Below, one piece after another: positions 11,267 to 24,656 of a stretch of 64,000 bases of DNA (its first letter is position 1; every line of letters starts with the position of its first letter). The DNA comes from Rosa chinensis. Taxonomy: Eukaryota > Streptophyta > Magnoliopsida > Rosales > Rosaceae. The stretch lies in assembly GCF_002994745.2 (NCBI RefSeq), contig NC_037088.1, forward strand, positions 47,560,897 through 47,624,896, in the 5' to 3' direction. The position numbers were made by a program, and so were the translations under genes. The notes under the pieces were generated by a model. The model saw nothing but the letters and a program-made list of their open reading frames with translations, was not told where the DNA came from and did not search any database.

Positions 11267-11828
11267 GATTTATTTCAGACGACAGAGGAAGAAGCTCATG
11301 CAATACAAGTATTTATATGGTTGTCTATTCTTCAATAGTAGATCAATTTAGAACTTCCCAGTGTCAATTACTTTAATTTCAACAGTTGTCATGTTGTACC
11401 TGAGGTATTTGAAAAAAGACAAATACATAAATATTACAAGGGAGTTCTTTAATTGTTATTTTTCTTAACATACAAATAGAGGAAGTTTGAGAGAAGTTTT
11501 AAATACACATCCCTAATTACTTAATACACACTCCTTACTCAATACACCTATCATTTAATTTCTCATTCTAACATTTTACTAAATACACAACCCAAATGAC
11601 CTAAAATATCCTTAAACTTAAAAACCATGAAGTTAACATTTGATTAGTATATATAATTAACCACACTAATTACTTGTGTTAGTTATTGGGAAATCCATAA
11701 GGATTCATTATTGTTCCCTTCGAAGTTCAAATAGATGCTTAGAAATAAGTTTTGTATTATTTGAGTTCTCATCCGCTAAACATCCTATTGATCAAGTATA
11801 AAATTTTGAGCCGAACATTCAACCAAAA
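11267..11828. promoter_or_regulatory. RLP unit B upstream region
   Basis: The minus-strand TATA-like segment near 11311-11321 (catataaatac) resembles those near 28270, 15490 and 34420 upstream of the other N-terminal units. The rest is AT-rich, with no gene seen. Confidence 0.4.
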
Positions 11829-14257
11829 CTAGGGCTGGCCTCAGGTCGGTTCTGCAGTTTCAAATACTAAACCCGGATCCGGAACCGACAAATGCTTACC
11901 GGTTCGAGTTCGCTGTTTTTTTTTATCAAGAACCGATATAGAATCGAACCGACCATTCTCGGGTCGGTTTCTCGGTTCTAATATCAGTTCGGTTCCCAGC
12001 TCGGTTTCTCGGGTTTTCGGTTCCAATCTCAGATCGGTTCCAAAATCGGTTCCTCAGTTTTTCCGTATAGAAATACTGCTTTTCAGCAGTTTCTAGTTTC
12101 CAGTTTTCCTGATTTCCATACATACAATCAAATGATTCAATATTGCACAATCTATTCACTCATTCAAACTCAACATTATCTACAATCTACATATTCAACA
12201 ATCAACATCAACATAGCAAATAAGCAATTTCCAACAATACAACTACAAACTAAACTAAGCAATTTCCTGCAAACTCCCAAACTGTCAAAGCATGAAAGAT
12301 GAAACATCTTCACCATTAAACCATCAAACACTCAAAACTCTAAACCTGTCAAAGCAAGTCTGCAATAATACACATTCCCAGCAAACTGCAGCAAATAAAA
12401 ATAAACAATAGACTGTCCAATTTGAACAATGCAGCTGCATTAATTTGCAGCAAACTAAAATACTGAAAGTCTGAAATTCATGAGCTTCCTCCCTACTTTC
12501 TGTTGTACCAGTAGCCAAATCGTGCTTTGAGAGCATCAAGTCTTCACCATTTCCTCTATCATCATTGCGCGTAACCACAGATGGACTATTGTTCATTTGC
12601 AACTTCAGAATCAGAGTTTTGTTCTCCATTGTCAAAGCAGTCATCTCCACATTCAATCACCAGAAGATAAATGTTAAGAGTTGGGAAAGACATATTGTAT
12701 TAAAGCACACTAACTGGCCTTCGCTTAGTTTCAATATGCTACAATTGAAAATCTGCATCTTTTTTTTTTGGTAGGATACAAACAATACAATGGACAACTG
12801 GAAAAGAAGCCCCCTGACAAAAACTAGAGAACCGCAGCTATGAGCTAACTAAAGCCAAAACAATTTAACAGAGGCTAAAGTCGCTAAACCACAACAATCC
12901 AATCATGAGACTGCATGGAAAGAATAACCAATTAAACTCAGAAGATACAAATGCCCACCAAGGGGTTAGTAGGAATGGTCAAACCCCATATAGTGTGTGG
13001 TTGAAGTAATAATCCTTAAGCCAAAACACAATTCCAATCATAAGAGATTGCATCAAGATAATAATTCTTTAATCGCAGAAGATACTTGATGCCCACCAAC
13101 ACATGGTTAGAAGGAATGATCATCATAATTTTGTACTGATATTCGAAGTTCTAGAATGTCATTATTTTGAGAAAATTTCCACTTGCATTGTTTGGCATAA
13201 TTAGTTCATTCAGACATACCGCTAATTGCTATATAGCCAAAAGGGAAGAATCATCATGTATCATAACATAATCTCAACATGCATAACTTCACAGCTAATC
13301 AATACTTATTGAACTATATCTACAAATTAACCAAACTCATTTGTCTACCAGATATACTTACTGAACTATATCTACCACTGAATTCATTATAAAAAGATTT
13401 TGTAGCCCAGAAAATGGTCACAATTGTACCATTACCCAGACATCACAAAGACCTCAGTCAACAACAGATCCAAAACGATGGAATAACAATAAACAATATT
13501 CATGGATCTGTAGCTTACCAATTTCACTCGAAGTGCTCACGGGAAGAAATCACAGGCTAAAGTCGATGGACTGCACTCACTTCAGGACTGGGTTCAAACT
13601 TCAAACGAAAAGCAAAAAGTGGTCAGATTTCATGGGAAATTGCAGAGCGATAAGAGTATAGCGAGAAAAATGAAAGGATTGAAAGCTTACATTGAGCCAT
13701 GGCCCAAATCGAAGACGGATCATCAACCAAGTCCCAGGCGGAGCTGCATCAACCAAATCGCAGATGGCCAACACAAATTGAAGACGCGATGTTTCTGGGT
13801 TCGTCTCGCTCATCTGGGTTTTGATCATAGGATTGCTGAATTAGGGCTGAGAGAGTCAGAGTCGTCGTCTCCGTTTGTGATCGAATGGAGACTGAGAGAG
13901 TGAGAGTTTGAGGGAAGAGATAATCTTTTAGGGTTTTGATCGAATGGATAGGAGATTATGACATAAGATGGAAGGTTCTGGTCGCATACAAGTTACTAAC
14001 TCCGTGCCTGATCACATGAGAAACTTTCTATTTTACAGAAATAAGCTCAGCCTTATTATCCAATTATACACTGACATCTGTATTTCGGTTCCAAGGAGGT
14101 TTTAAAATCAAGCTCCGGAACCGAACCGAGTAAACAACTCCATGAACTGAACTGAGAAAAACTCAAACACATATATCGTAGAACCGAACCGAACCGAGAC
14201 TTTCGGTGCGGTTCGGTGCGGTTCCTCCGGTTTTACGGTTCCAAATCCCAGCCCTAG
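11829..14257. mobile_element. hAT-like non-autonomous transposon
   Basis: The ends read ctagggctgg on the left and ccagccctag on the right, an inverted pair of 10 bp. Both flanks inside are rich in repeated cggttc/gaaccg words. No transposase can be read; short minus-strand frames at 12324-12656 and 13601-13828 resemble nothing recognised. A T-run near 12761 followed by ggtaggatacaaac may be the 3' end of a LINE fragment inserted inside. No convincing 8-bp target duplication was found, so the superfamily is tentative. Confidence 0.5.
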
Positions 14258-14556
14258 ATTCTTCCCCTTTTTGGTGCTTGGGTTTTTCAAAATTATTATT
14301 ATTACTTTTTTTTTTAAATCAAAATTTAAAAGGATACTTAATCGAGCACAACGGCTCTGATACCAAATGTAAATTAAGATTATAGATATCTGTATTGTAC
14401 TCCATATTAATCTTACACTATAGTCAATATAAAAACTAGTCTCCAACATAAAAGAGGAGAAAAAAAAAAAAGAGAGAGAGACAGAGACAAAGACAAAGTA
14501 ATATGGTAAACAGCATTCAATTCGCATATTAATTAACCAGAGAGAACATTTATACT
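14258..14556. other. RLP unit C 3' flank
   Basis: Non-coding, with AT-rich and purine-rich runs (14460-14490). Downstream-type RLP words appear near 14570-14640. No gene is seen. Confidence 0.4.
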
Positions 14557-15198
14557 TCAACTAGAGTATATGGATTTGTTGTAGAAGACAGTTGGAGGAA
14601 AAGATGTATGACAAAAGGATGTAATTTGTGTCCTCAAGATGTCGCAACTGGGTAAGATATCCAATTTGATATGGGAATTGACGAGCAAAACGAACATAGA
14701 GAGATCGAGGTATCTTAAATTAGAGAGAGAACCAATGAAATCAGGAATTTGGCTCAACCTAATTGAATTGAGGTCTATATATTCCAAATGCTGCAACTCA
14801 ATGAGTCTAGGACAAAGTTTACCTTCAAAATGTTGGAAATCTATTATCTCATCTAGCGAAGACACCATATCCCTCCAAGATGAAGCTGAATAACCATTTA
14901 GGTGGTCACAGTAGGCTCCTTCCCATTTGCAACAATCTTGATTTTTAGCTTTGTTTTCCCATGAAAGGATCGGTCGAATGGAGTTAAAAAGGCCTTGTTT
15001 GATAGCAAGGAGCGCTTCCTTCTCCCTCTCTATGCACTTTATCGTCACTTTAGCATGGTGGTGACCGAGGGATGAGAAAGCGTTGACATGCAGAAGAAGT
15101 ACAGTTGATATTGCATCAGCATGTCTGAGCCACCTTCCCAACCCCAGTTTTTCTAAAAGAAAGAGTATATATGTATGGAGAACAAAGCCTGAGCCCAT
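14557..15198 (-). pseudogene. RLP unit C, N-terminal fragment
   Basis: The minus-strand frame encodes GLGRWLRHADAISTVLLLHV (a signal-peptide-like hydrophobic stretch matching the large RLP), the N-cap helix EREKEALLAIKQGLF, the CCKWEGAYC cap motif, and two or three LRRs ending near LSNLRYLDLS. The frame then runs into non-homologous sequence and stops. No downstream LRRs, island or transmembrane segment exist here. The start codon equivalent to that of the large gene is lost; the ATG used lies upstream in 5' flank. A secreted stub is possible but not likely. Confidence 0.75.
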
Positions 15199-15616
15199 AA
15201 GTGATTTTTCTCAAACCTCTCCTGCTTTTCTTTCTGTAAAACCATTTTATGTTTATAAGACTCGGGTGAATAAGCATAAGCATATATTCTTCATTAATAT
15301 GCCAACCTTTTTCTTTTTGTAAACCCTCCATTCATATGCTAACCCCAATTGTAAAACCTTTTTTTTCTGTCTTGAACCCTTTTTGCTATTTTGAAAAATT
15401 ACCTTGAAGGAATAAATTTTGCCCCCCCCCCCCCATCAATGTAATTTTCTGGTATGATGGAATAGGAATCACTATTGAACTCCAAATATTTATATGCACG
15501 ACTGTGAGATTATATCTTAGAATACTATCTTTGCATGCAAATCATTCCCTATTTATAATAATTCCTTAGAAGAATTAATCCAAGCATTTCTTATCAAAAA
15601 TAAGCTGTGAAATAGG
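15199..15616 (-). promoter_or_regulatory. RLP unit C promoter region
   Basis: The stretch 15480-15616 aligns with 34420-34540 upstream of the large RLP, sharing atttatatg, gaatactatct, gcatgcaaat and atccaagcattt. This conservation marks the ancestral RLP promoter. A poly(C) run lies at about 15422-15434. Confidence 0.5.
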
Positions 15617-16001
15617 TAGGGGTCGTCAACAGGCCGGGCCGGGCCGGGCCTTGCTATATTTTTAAATAATTGCGGGCCGGGCCTGGCCGGGTTTTATTAA
15701 AAATCAAAGGATCCAAGCCCGTCCATATAAAGCGGGCCTTGCGGGCTTTTTTGGGCCGGGCCGGGCTTAGCCTTGCGGGCTTTTTTGGGCTGGGCCTTGC
15801 GGGCTTTATTTATAAATAAATATTTAAAGACACAAGTATTTTTTTTTTAATCAAGCTTTGGAAATTCAAGGGATAATGATCAAATACAACCAAAGATAAC
15901 AATCTATATAACTATATTGTACCCAAAAAAATCTATATTTATATATAGATACTAATTTGTTGATAAATAAATTTTTAAAGACACTAATTTTTTATAAATC
16001 T

Positions 16002-17730
16002 ATATTTATACATCATACACTCCAAAGAGCTACATATAGCAATTCAAAGAAAATGAAAAAACCGACCGTTGGATGAGTTTATTACAATAAATTATGAGTG
16101 TGGTAAAAAAATTAGCCAATTTCACCATTATTTTGAATCCGATCGGATTGGTCAACCGTAGTCACTTATATGTTTTATTGGTTGACCGATGGAGTGGCAA
16201 CCGCGAAACGTGCTTATTTTTTCATATCACGTTTGTATATATTCCATCGATGGATGTGCGTGGACATAAGATAAAAAAAATTAATTTTAATTACAAACAC
16301 ATTGGACTATACCAATTTTATTCCTAAAGTTATATGACTTATACATTGCATTTAAATTGTTTAAGTTCATTCTAAAGCAACTATGAAGTGGAAAATGAAT
16401 TCAGAAAAACCAACCGCTTGATGGAGAGATTGTAATGTTTTATGGTGGTTGTAGAAAATCCAGCCAATTTGGTTCACGTTTCGAATTCGATCAACTAGAT
16501 CAAACGTAGTTACTCTTATAAACCTATATTTATATATCATACACTCCAAAGAGCAACCCCTATCAATTCAAAGAAAATGAAAAAACCGACTGTTGGATGA
16601 GTTTATTACAATAAATTATGAGTGTGGTAAAAAATTTAGCCAATTTCACCATATTTTCGAATCCGATCGGATTGGTCAACCGTAGTCACTTATATGTTTT
16701 ATTGGTTGACCGATACCGTGTCAACCGCGAAACGTGCTTATTTTTTCATATCACATTTGTATATATTCCATCAATAGATGTGCGTGGACATAAGATAAAA
16801 AAAATTAATTTTAATTACAAACACATTGGTCTATACCAATTTTATTCCTAAAGTTGTATGACTTATACATTGCATTTAAATTGTTTAGGTTCATTCTAAA
16901 GCAACCATGAAGTAGAAAATGAATTCGGAGAAACCAACCGCTCGATGGAGAGATTGTAATGTTTTATGGTGATTGTAGAAAATCCAGCCAATTTGGTTAT
17001 CGTTTTGAATTCGATCAACTAGATCAAACGTAGTTACTCATATAAATCTATATTTATATATCATACACTCCAAAGAGCAACCCCTATCAATTCAAAGAAA
17101 ATGGAAAAACCGACCGTTGGATGAGTTTATTACAATAAATTATGAGTGTGGTAAAAAATTTAACCAATTTCACCATATTTTCGAATCCGATTGGATTGGT
17201 CAACCGTAGTCACTTATATGTTTTATTAGTTGACCGATGCCGTGACAACTGCGAAACGTGTTTATTTTTTCACATCACGTTTGTATATATTCCATCAATG
17301 GATGTGCGTGGATATAAGATAAAAAAAATTAATTTTAATTACAAACACATTGGTCTATACCAATTTTATTCCTATAGTTGTATGACTTATACATTGCATT
17401 TAAATTGTTTAGGTTCATTCTAAAGCAACCCTGAAGTAGAAAATGAATTCGGAGAAACTAACCGCTCGATGGAGAGATTGTAATGTTTTATGGTGGTTGT
17501 AGAAAATTCAGCCAATTTGGTTCTCGTTTCGAATTCGATCAACTAGGTCAAATGTAGTTACTCTTATAAACCTATATTTATATATCATACACTCCAAAGA
17601 GCAACCCCTATCAATTCAAAGAAAATGGAAAAACCGACCGTTGGATGAGTTTATTACAATAAATTATGAGTGTGGTAAAAAATTTAGCCAATTTCACCAT
17701 ATTTTCGAATCCGATCGGATTGGTCAACCG
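16002..17730. repeat. Tandem repeat, about 524 bp, three copies plus part
   Basis: Each unit starts near tatatcatacactccaaag (about 16005, 16530, 17054 and 17577) and includes accgaccgttggatgag and gagtgtggtaaaaaa. Copies differ by point changes only. The last copy stops at about 17730, where the TA microsatellite begins. Frames of 77-93 codons beginning at 16094, 16618 and 17142 are repeat artefacts. Confidence 0.85.
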
Positions 17731-17737
17731 ATATGTA

Positions 17738-17774
<37 letters not shown>

Positions 17775-17808
17775 TATTTTATGTAGAAATATAATAGTAT
17801 AAGAACTT

Positions 17809-17857
<49 letters not shown>

Positions 17858-17914
17858 AACACACACACACATATATGATATATTGATATATATATATATA
17901 TATATATCTATATA

Positions 17915-17952
<38 letters not shown>

Positions 17953-18037
17953 AACACACACACACATATATGATATATTGATATATATATATATATATAT
18001 ATATCTATATAAACACACACACAAATATATATCTATA

Positions 18038-18075
<38 letters not shown>

Positions 18076-18163
18076 AACACACACACACATATAGATATAT
18101 CTATATATATAACACACACACACACATATACATATATATATATATATATTAATATATATATAA

Positions 18164-18198
<35 letters not shown>

Positions 18199-18200
18199 AT
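17738..18200. repeat. TA / CA / CT microsatellite block
   Basis: Alternating (TA)n, (CA)n and (CT)n tracts, partly duplicated among themselves (about 17860-17890 and 17950-17980). Simple sequence, no coding value. Confidence 0.95.
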
Positions 18201-18413
18201 ATTTTGCGGGCTTTTATGGGCCGGGCCTGGAGGGCTTTTACGGGCCGGGCCTAGCGGGCTTTTGGCGGGCCTGGCCGGGTTTTTGCGGGCCTCCATCGGC
18301 CCACCAAGGCGGGCTTTTGCGGGTTTTTTGACGGGCCGGGCCGGGCCAAAAGCCCTGCGGGCCGGCGGGCCTCCATCGGCCCACTTGATCCGCGGGCTTT
18401 TTGATGAGGCCTA

Positions 18414-19462
18414 GAAATAGGGCCACAACAGGAAATAAGGAACAGAGTATCTGCTACGTTGAGAACTTACTAACTCACTTGACTCGAGTGTTGACTTAAT
18501 AAATATTGCATAAGAAGACTCGTGGAAATCATTGGTATTAGGAGCAGGACAACAACTAAAGAGCTGAATAACACTGTGAAGTTGTCAGATTTTTCATAAT
18601 AAAGTTAGGCTGGCTCAGTGTTAAAAAGCGTTTCATGTATGGAAGAAGAAGATGAAAAAGGAAATTGTTTTTTCGCCGAATCGCTGGCGTCTCAATCATT
18701 TGGAAATTGCCTTGAATCTGCTACTATTGCTATAATACTAGACACTGGTGCCCTCAAGAATTAATATTTGAACATCAATGAGATGCCGTAGTAGATAGCC
18801 ACTTCTAGCTAGAAAACAAGAAAAATTGGACAAAATTATCTCTTACTGCTACTATTTCTAGTATGTAAAGAAGTTATAATTCAATGTAAATGTGGCCAAG
18901 TATTGACTTGACTGTGTACTGATATTCAAATTTCCATATTAGCCATAATCTATTTATTAGGACATTGAGCTTATGTTCAGAAATTGCTCACAGATAACAT
19001 TGTGGGCTTGTGATAAGAATTTGAAAAGTTGAGAGTACAGAATTTATCACAATAGTAACGGTAAATAACATTATATTCCATGTTGAAAGAATCAACAAGT
19101 TAAAGTACATAAGCAAACCAAGAGATTATGTGTGGGAAATACTCTGTTTTTGTTTTTATCACTCTGTTTTAGTTCCAAAAATTTCTGTTTTATTGGATTT
19201 GATCCCTTGTGCACTATACAATATAATTTCGAAATTGTGTAGTATCTGCTACTACAGCTACAATTATAGAATGGTGTACCCACTGGAGTAATTATTTCAA
19301 TAATGCAATCGTCGCCTACTATTGACTTGACTTGAGATGCAGTTAAATAGAAATCCTCTATTTTTCTTTATCACTCCGCTTTTTTTCTAAAACTAAATAC
19401 ATAAAGATGATGGAATGACAAATGAGGTTCTATTTATGTTTTATGGACAAAATCTTAATAAG
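18414..19462. other. RLP upstream repeat
   Basis: Aligns in parts with 34530-34750 and with the tandem copies at 43150-45900, sharing segments around ggaaattgc, cttgtgggcttgtgataag and caagagattatgtg. It is ancestral upstream DNA of RLP unit C. No gene is seen. Confidence 0.55.
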
Positions 19463-19661
19463 TGTTTTAGGGAATCAGAAATTGAGAGAAATCGCTGTAT
19501 ATTCTCATTGATAATAGGGGCCTCTTTATATAGTTACAATGCATAGAGTCTGAATCATACAAGGAAAAATAATATCTAGATTCTTCTAATTAAATCATAT
19601 TACCACTAGGTCAAGTAACCTCGAGTTTGGGCCAAACACAAATTAGGATTTTACTTGAACA
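19463..19661 (-). mobile_element. Copia 3' LTR
   Basis: On the minus strand it starts TGTTCAAGTAAAATCC directly after a polypurine tract (AAGGGGGAG) and ends AAAACA, about 199 bp. A TATA-like tatataaagagg lies within it. It terminates the Copia remnant that follows at higher coordinates. Confidence 0.75.
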
Positions 19662-22560
19662 CTCCCCCTTGTGTTGCCCAAACGCGGTGCTTCTCTCGTT
19701 GCCTCATTAAAAACCTTGCCGAGTAACAAAAACCCAGTAGGACAAAAATAACCTCAGTCAAAGCGGAAAAAGAGCACAACACACCCTTCATGTTTCGAGA
19801 CCATACATGTAAACATCTCTCCCTGATGTATGCATCTCCCCCTGATGACAACGGTCATGGGAGTTCGAATAACTTCTACAAACGATGCAACCAACATGTT
19901 TCTCAAAAGTGGAATTTAGGCAATGACTTAGTGAGCAAGCCTGCCACACTGTCCTCAGATTGAACCTAGTTCACTTTGATCTTGAGGAGAGTCTGTTGTT
20001 GCTGATTATCCTTGGTGTTGTCGCTTTTGATGTAGCATTGCTTCATTTGTGTAGGCTCATCTGTGGTAGACTTCAAACCACAACTTTTCGAACATCCGTA
20101 ATTATGGATCTAATCCATATACATTCACGAACCACTTCGTGAAGAGTAATAATCTCTGCATTGTTCGAAGATATAGCGATTAGGGTCTATTCTGCAGACC
20201 TCCAAGATGTCACCGTCTTTACCCATGGTGAACACTTAACCAGTTTGGGAATGACCTTTGTGTGGGTCAGAGAGACACCCAACATCAGCAAAACCTTCCA
20301 AAACACATGTTGTTTTGGGATAGGGATAGTGGACGCAGGCCAGAGTTGGTGGCGTTCCTGGTGTGTGATGGGTCCGAATCTATCGTCTCTCTATATGGAT
20401 AAAGCATGCCCATATCAGTCGTACATCTCTAGTATCGAAAGATATCTTTTACACCAATCCAATGGCGTCGCGTTGGCACAGAACTATACCTTAGCTAACA
20501 AGTTCACTGTAAATGAGATGTCCGGTCTTGTGCATTGAGATAAGTACAATAATGCACCTATTGTACTTAAGTAAGGTACTTCTGCCTCTAGCACATCTTC
20601 GTCATCATCCTTTCGACGAAGAGGATCCTTTTTAGGATCAAGACTACGGACGATCATGGGGGTGCTTGAAGGCTTGACCTTGTCAAAATGCCTAAGTATC
20701 TATCGACACGATGCTCAAGTTCCAAACTTAGATATAATCGTGTTCTCCCAAAATCCTTCATCTCAAACTCGGATTTCAAATGTTCAGCGGTTTCCCTTAA
20801 CTCTTTAAGGGCTTCTAATGGAGATCATGTCCAACATGAACCGCGATAGAATCCGAAACTTGTTATAGAAACACGTGGGCATATCCCTTCCCAATCAAGT
20901 AGTCACTTTAGTGAGCGTTTCAATCTTATTGTAAATGCGCTCCGTGGTCTAGAGCCACTTGACTTGGGTAAATGAAGTTCACCATGAACCTTCATGTATA
21001 TTTCGTATCTAGATCCCCATAGAGATACGCAGTGACCACATTTGTAAGTTGCATGTTCAGTTATTCTGAAGCTACCAAACTGACAGGGTAGTGGAGTGTA
21101 ATGACTTCCATTACAAGAGAATATGACTCATTGTAGTCGATTCCAGGGCGTTTTATGAGAAGCCTTGCACTATAAAGCGAGATTGCCATCTCTTTTTCTC
21201 ATCACGCTTTCTAACGAAGACCTATTAGTCAATAGGTTTTATGTTAGGAGGTGTTGGCATCACTGGCTCAAAAACCTTCCACTTCGTTAGAGAATCCAAC
21301 TTAAACTGGATCGCATCTTTCCATTTAGGCCAAATCTCTCTACGTTGGCATTCATTCATCAACAGAGCGTGGTTCGATATCATCTAACTCAACAAACTCA
21401 TGCGCAACGAAATGCGCAACTACATCATCAATTATGATGGAGTTTCTATACCACATCTCATGATTTTCATAGAGCTCTATATTCTCAGGAATAGGTTCTG
21501 ACGTTGAGGCATCCCCCAACAATAATCATAAACCGGAAGATACTCATGAGACGGATTTTGAGTGTCGATGATCAAATGATTGGAATGTGCCAAAGTATCC
21601 TTCGAACTCACGGGCCTCCCACACATCCTAGCTGGGGCCATGGCCTATAACACCAGAGTGCCACTCTCTTTGGCATTGGCGCCATGCCTACCTCCGTGTA
21701 GGGTAGCGCTACGTCCTCTCGTAGGGACGTCCTTCCTTGCAGGCATGTTTGCAGCATATTTTTGTGATCTCGTCACTTTAGTAGGGATCAGGATGAGACA
21801 TAATGGGGACAGATCACGACAATTCTTGTCATTCCTGCTGAACATCTGTGTTCTTATCTCCCCCTAACGATAGGAAGACTATCTCATCAAAGTGACATCC
21901 TCAAATCTAGTGGTAAGGAGATTGCCCAGCAAGGGTATGAAGTGGCGGACGATTGTTGGAGTCTCAAATCCAACTGAGTTGCCCATTCGTCTGGAAAGAC
22001 CCATTATAGAGCGCTGTGGCGGCGCAATTGGCACATAAAGGCACACTCAAATATGCGGAAGTGCGATACTTGTACCCAGTCACTAGCTGTAACGCAGAGG
22101 TAGGTTGACTGGCTGTGGGTCGTAGACCAATTAGCATGGCTGCATGCGATATTGCATCACCCCAAGCGGATATAAGGAAAATAGTGTGCATTACCAATGT
22201 CTGGACTACCATTGTAGTCGTTTCCGCGAGACCAATTGGGTGTGTTTATGGGAATATAATGTCCAACATTAGTCCCAATGCAATAACCATCGAAGGTCTT
22301 CAATGTAAACTCTCTAGCATTGTCAAGTCCAATTGACGGAAGAGGATGATCCAAGGAGTGAGCCCGTGGTCATATGATATGTGCTAGAAGTGTAGCATAA
22401 GCAGCATTTACAGGTGGACAATGGCAGAACACGTGACCAGCGTGTTTGCGTATCAACCCATATCATGAGATATTTAAACGTCCGCAAGTTGGCTGAATCA
22501 GTCCATAGAATCCCCATGGATTCTATGTAAGAACATAATAGAATCCCCATGGATTCTCTG
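19662..22560 (-). pseudogene. Ty1/Copia pol remnant
   Basis: Read on the minus strand, from 22550 to 21950 there is a broken integrase core (WVDTQTRWSRVLPLST, then LDNAREFT, then ISAWGDAISHAAMLI and LVTGYKYRTS). From 21250 to 20560 there is reverse transcriptase (RPGIDYNESYSLVMEVIT; NMQLTNVVTAYLYGDLD). From 20560 to 19870 there is the RNase H end (QSEDSVAGLLTKSLPKFHF). Stops and frame changes are numerous. Gag, protease and the 5' LTR are missing, the copy being truncated near 22560. It is an old dead element; the polypurine tract joins it to the LTR at 19463. Confidence 0.85.
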
Positions 22561-22589
22561 TAAGAATATAATGAGTATTTTCATATCCT

Positions 22590-22843
22590 TTGCATAAGAC
22601 GGTCTCAATCCTAATTTCCCTAAGGAACAGGCTTTGTAAAACGAGCGAGAGGCTTTAGAAGCAACCAATGAGAATTTTGGTTAGGCCTGAGCGTCTGAAA
22701 CGCTATTTGAAGCAAGAAGGGAAGCTTCTCGTCATCTTTGAAATCTCTACCAACTTCCCTCAATCGCCTCTCCTCTTAACAAAGAAATGGGTTGATATTA
22801 GATTGATTAATCCGGGTCGGGGTGTTACAAATGGTATCAGAGC
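22590..22843 (+). mobile_element. LTR 3' end with tRNA-Met primer site
   Basis: An LTR-like stretch ends ggggtgttaca at 22829. Two bases later, tggtatcagagc (22832-22843) matches the usual plant retroelement primer-binding site for initiator tRNA-Met. The left edge of the LTR was not found, and no gag follows. Confidence 0.65.
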
Positions 22844-22974
22844 TTAGGTAAACCCCTCGGACCAAGATGCGTTTGGATGTTTGTGTATGTTGATTTTTAT
22901 TATTTTCTTTTTCTTCTCTTCTCTGCAAGTTTTCCTATATTCAATCGATTTGATGATTCTTTGATTGACATATG

Positions 22975-23016
<42 letters not shown>

Positions 23017-24656
23017 CCATTTGGTGGTCCTTTGATTTAGCTTTGCTTGAACAATCAATCAAGGATTTATCTCAGTTATGGCCATTTTGTTGTATAATCA
23101 AAGTAATAGCCAAGTGCCATACTCATTCTATGGCGGCTGAGGAGTTTGGGTTGGATTTAACTGTTTATTTTCCATGGCCAGCCAACAAATATTTTTGGGA
23201 AAAATGAAATGATAAAGTAGCAGCCTAGGGGGTTATTGTTATGCATGCTGTTCAATTGAAACAAACATCTGTGAAGGTATGCTCTGTTAGATATGTGTCG
23301 TGAAACTTGCATAAGTTTCTATAGTTTTGTTAGACACTCTTTTAAGTTTTTGTTTTGCTAGTCTGCTTTCTTGGAGCATCATCTTGCTGGTTGCATTTTC
23401 TTTGGTTGTGAGTGTCCATAGTGGTTTTTAGTTTATATGGCTTTGAGAGATTCCAGAGCCAAAAATATATATATTTTTAGTCATTCTATGAATATGTATT
23501 TCCTCATTTAAATGGGTTCTCTTTAGCATCTAAATGGGTGCTTTTGTGTTATTCAATAGGTCTCAGTGTATCATTAGTTATTCATTGTAAGGTATCATTA
23601 TTCAAGTTGGTTATTTCCAATGTATTGATTGCTGCACACCAGTATTCCCTATTTGAAGAGTGATGATTCAGTTGACTTGTGCAGAAGAAATTTATTAATC
23701 TATTAATACATTATGATTTATGGTAATATGTTTATCAGCTTTGCTTAATCACTCACTAAGAATAATTAAGGCATATTTTAACTCCAGTCTTTTGAGATTT
23801 GTGTAGTAACAATTCAGTTGATAGCAAATGATACACTCGATTAGTGTGGAAATGATTTCTCTTGGTCAGCAGACTTTTTTTTGCTACCACTCCCCGTTCT
23901 TTTTCAAGGTTATTCTGGAGGACAATTCAAAGAGACCTCAAACTGGTAATTGTGCCTCTGTTTCTGTATACCTCTTTCGTATTTTAAGTCATTATGCCTA
24001 TGCTTCTACTTGTTAGTCTTCTATTGTACATATTAGTTTGTTTATTTGCAATATTTCAATAGATTTATGTGCCATGCATTAATCGATGTAATGTATATGA
24101 TATGCTCTTGCTAGAGGGTTGCAAGTGATTTGATCTGTTTTGTATAATTTTCCCTGAGAAATTTTATTTTCTGTACATGCAATTGGCCGTAACATGATAT
24201 GCAATTGGCTGTTACTTGATCCAAGAAAACATGATATGGTTAGTTTCCGATCGGCAAGCCATCTTGTAGACGTACTGTCTAGCTGATAGATTGAGAGTTG
24301 AAATATTGGAATTTTATCACAAATTTTCTTCAGTTTTCATTTTAATGCTTTGCTATCATTTTTGCAACTGCTTTTCTCCATTCGTAAAAAAAAAAAAAAA
24401 AAAATAAAAGAAAGAAAGAAAAAGAGTCTAGCGATGTAAAAGATATTGTTGAGACATGAGGTTCAAATTATAGGTTCTCCTGTACATGTAATTGAAATTT
24501 AGTTATCTGTTGTCATTACCAAGCCATGTAATTTTGTTAATATCATCAAAGAATGAACGCAAGGTGACAAACGAGGAGGTTCTTCTAAGGTACGATCATA
24601 AAAGTTCTCATTTATTTACTGGTAAGTCTCTTCTGATTCAACTGACTACAGTAACA
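22844..24656. other. Non-coding AT-rich region
   Basis: T-rich, intron-like DNA with a TA microsatellite (22978-23013) and an A-run at 24386-24406. A short open segment near 23900-23945 is followed by a donor-like gtaatt and could be a captured exon, but nothing is recognised. Confidence 0.4.

Larger units (their letters stand above)
15617..18413. mobile_element. hAT-type element with internal satellite
   Basis: It is flanked by a perfect 8-bp duplication, gaaatagg (15609-15616 and 18414-18421). The ends are TAGGGGTCGTCAAC and, on the reverse strand, TAGGCCTCATCAAA. The subterminal regions at 15640-15800 and 18205-18400 are packed with gggccgggcc and gcgggctttt words, typical of hAT transposase-binding regions. 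No transposase is present. The middle holds a tandem 524-bp repeat and long TA/CA microsatellites. It inserted into the conserved RLP upstream region, which continues at 18422. Confidence 0.8.

Noticed and set aside
11829..14257. Clear 8-bp target duplication for the ctagggctgg element
   Set aside because: The flanks accaaaac and gattcttc do not match; I kept the element but lowered its confidence.
17684..18426. Frames made of I/Y and V/C runs
   Set aside because: Translations of TA, CA and CT microsatellites.
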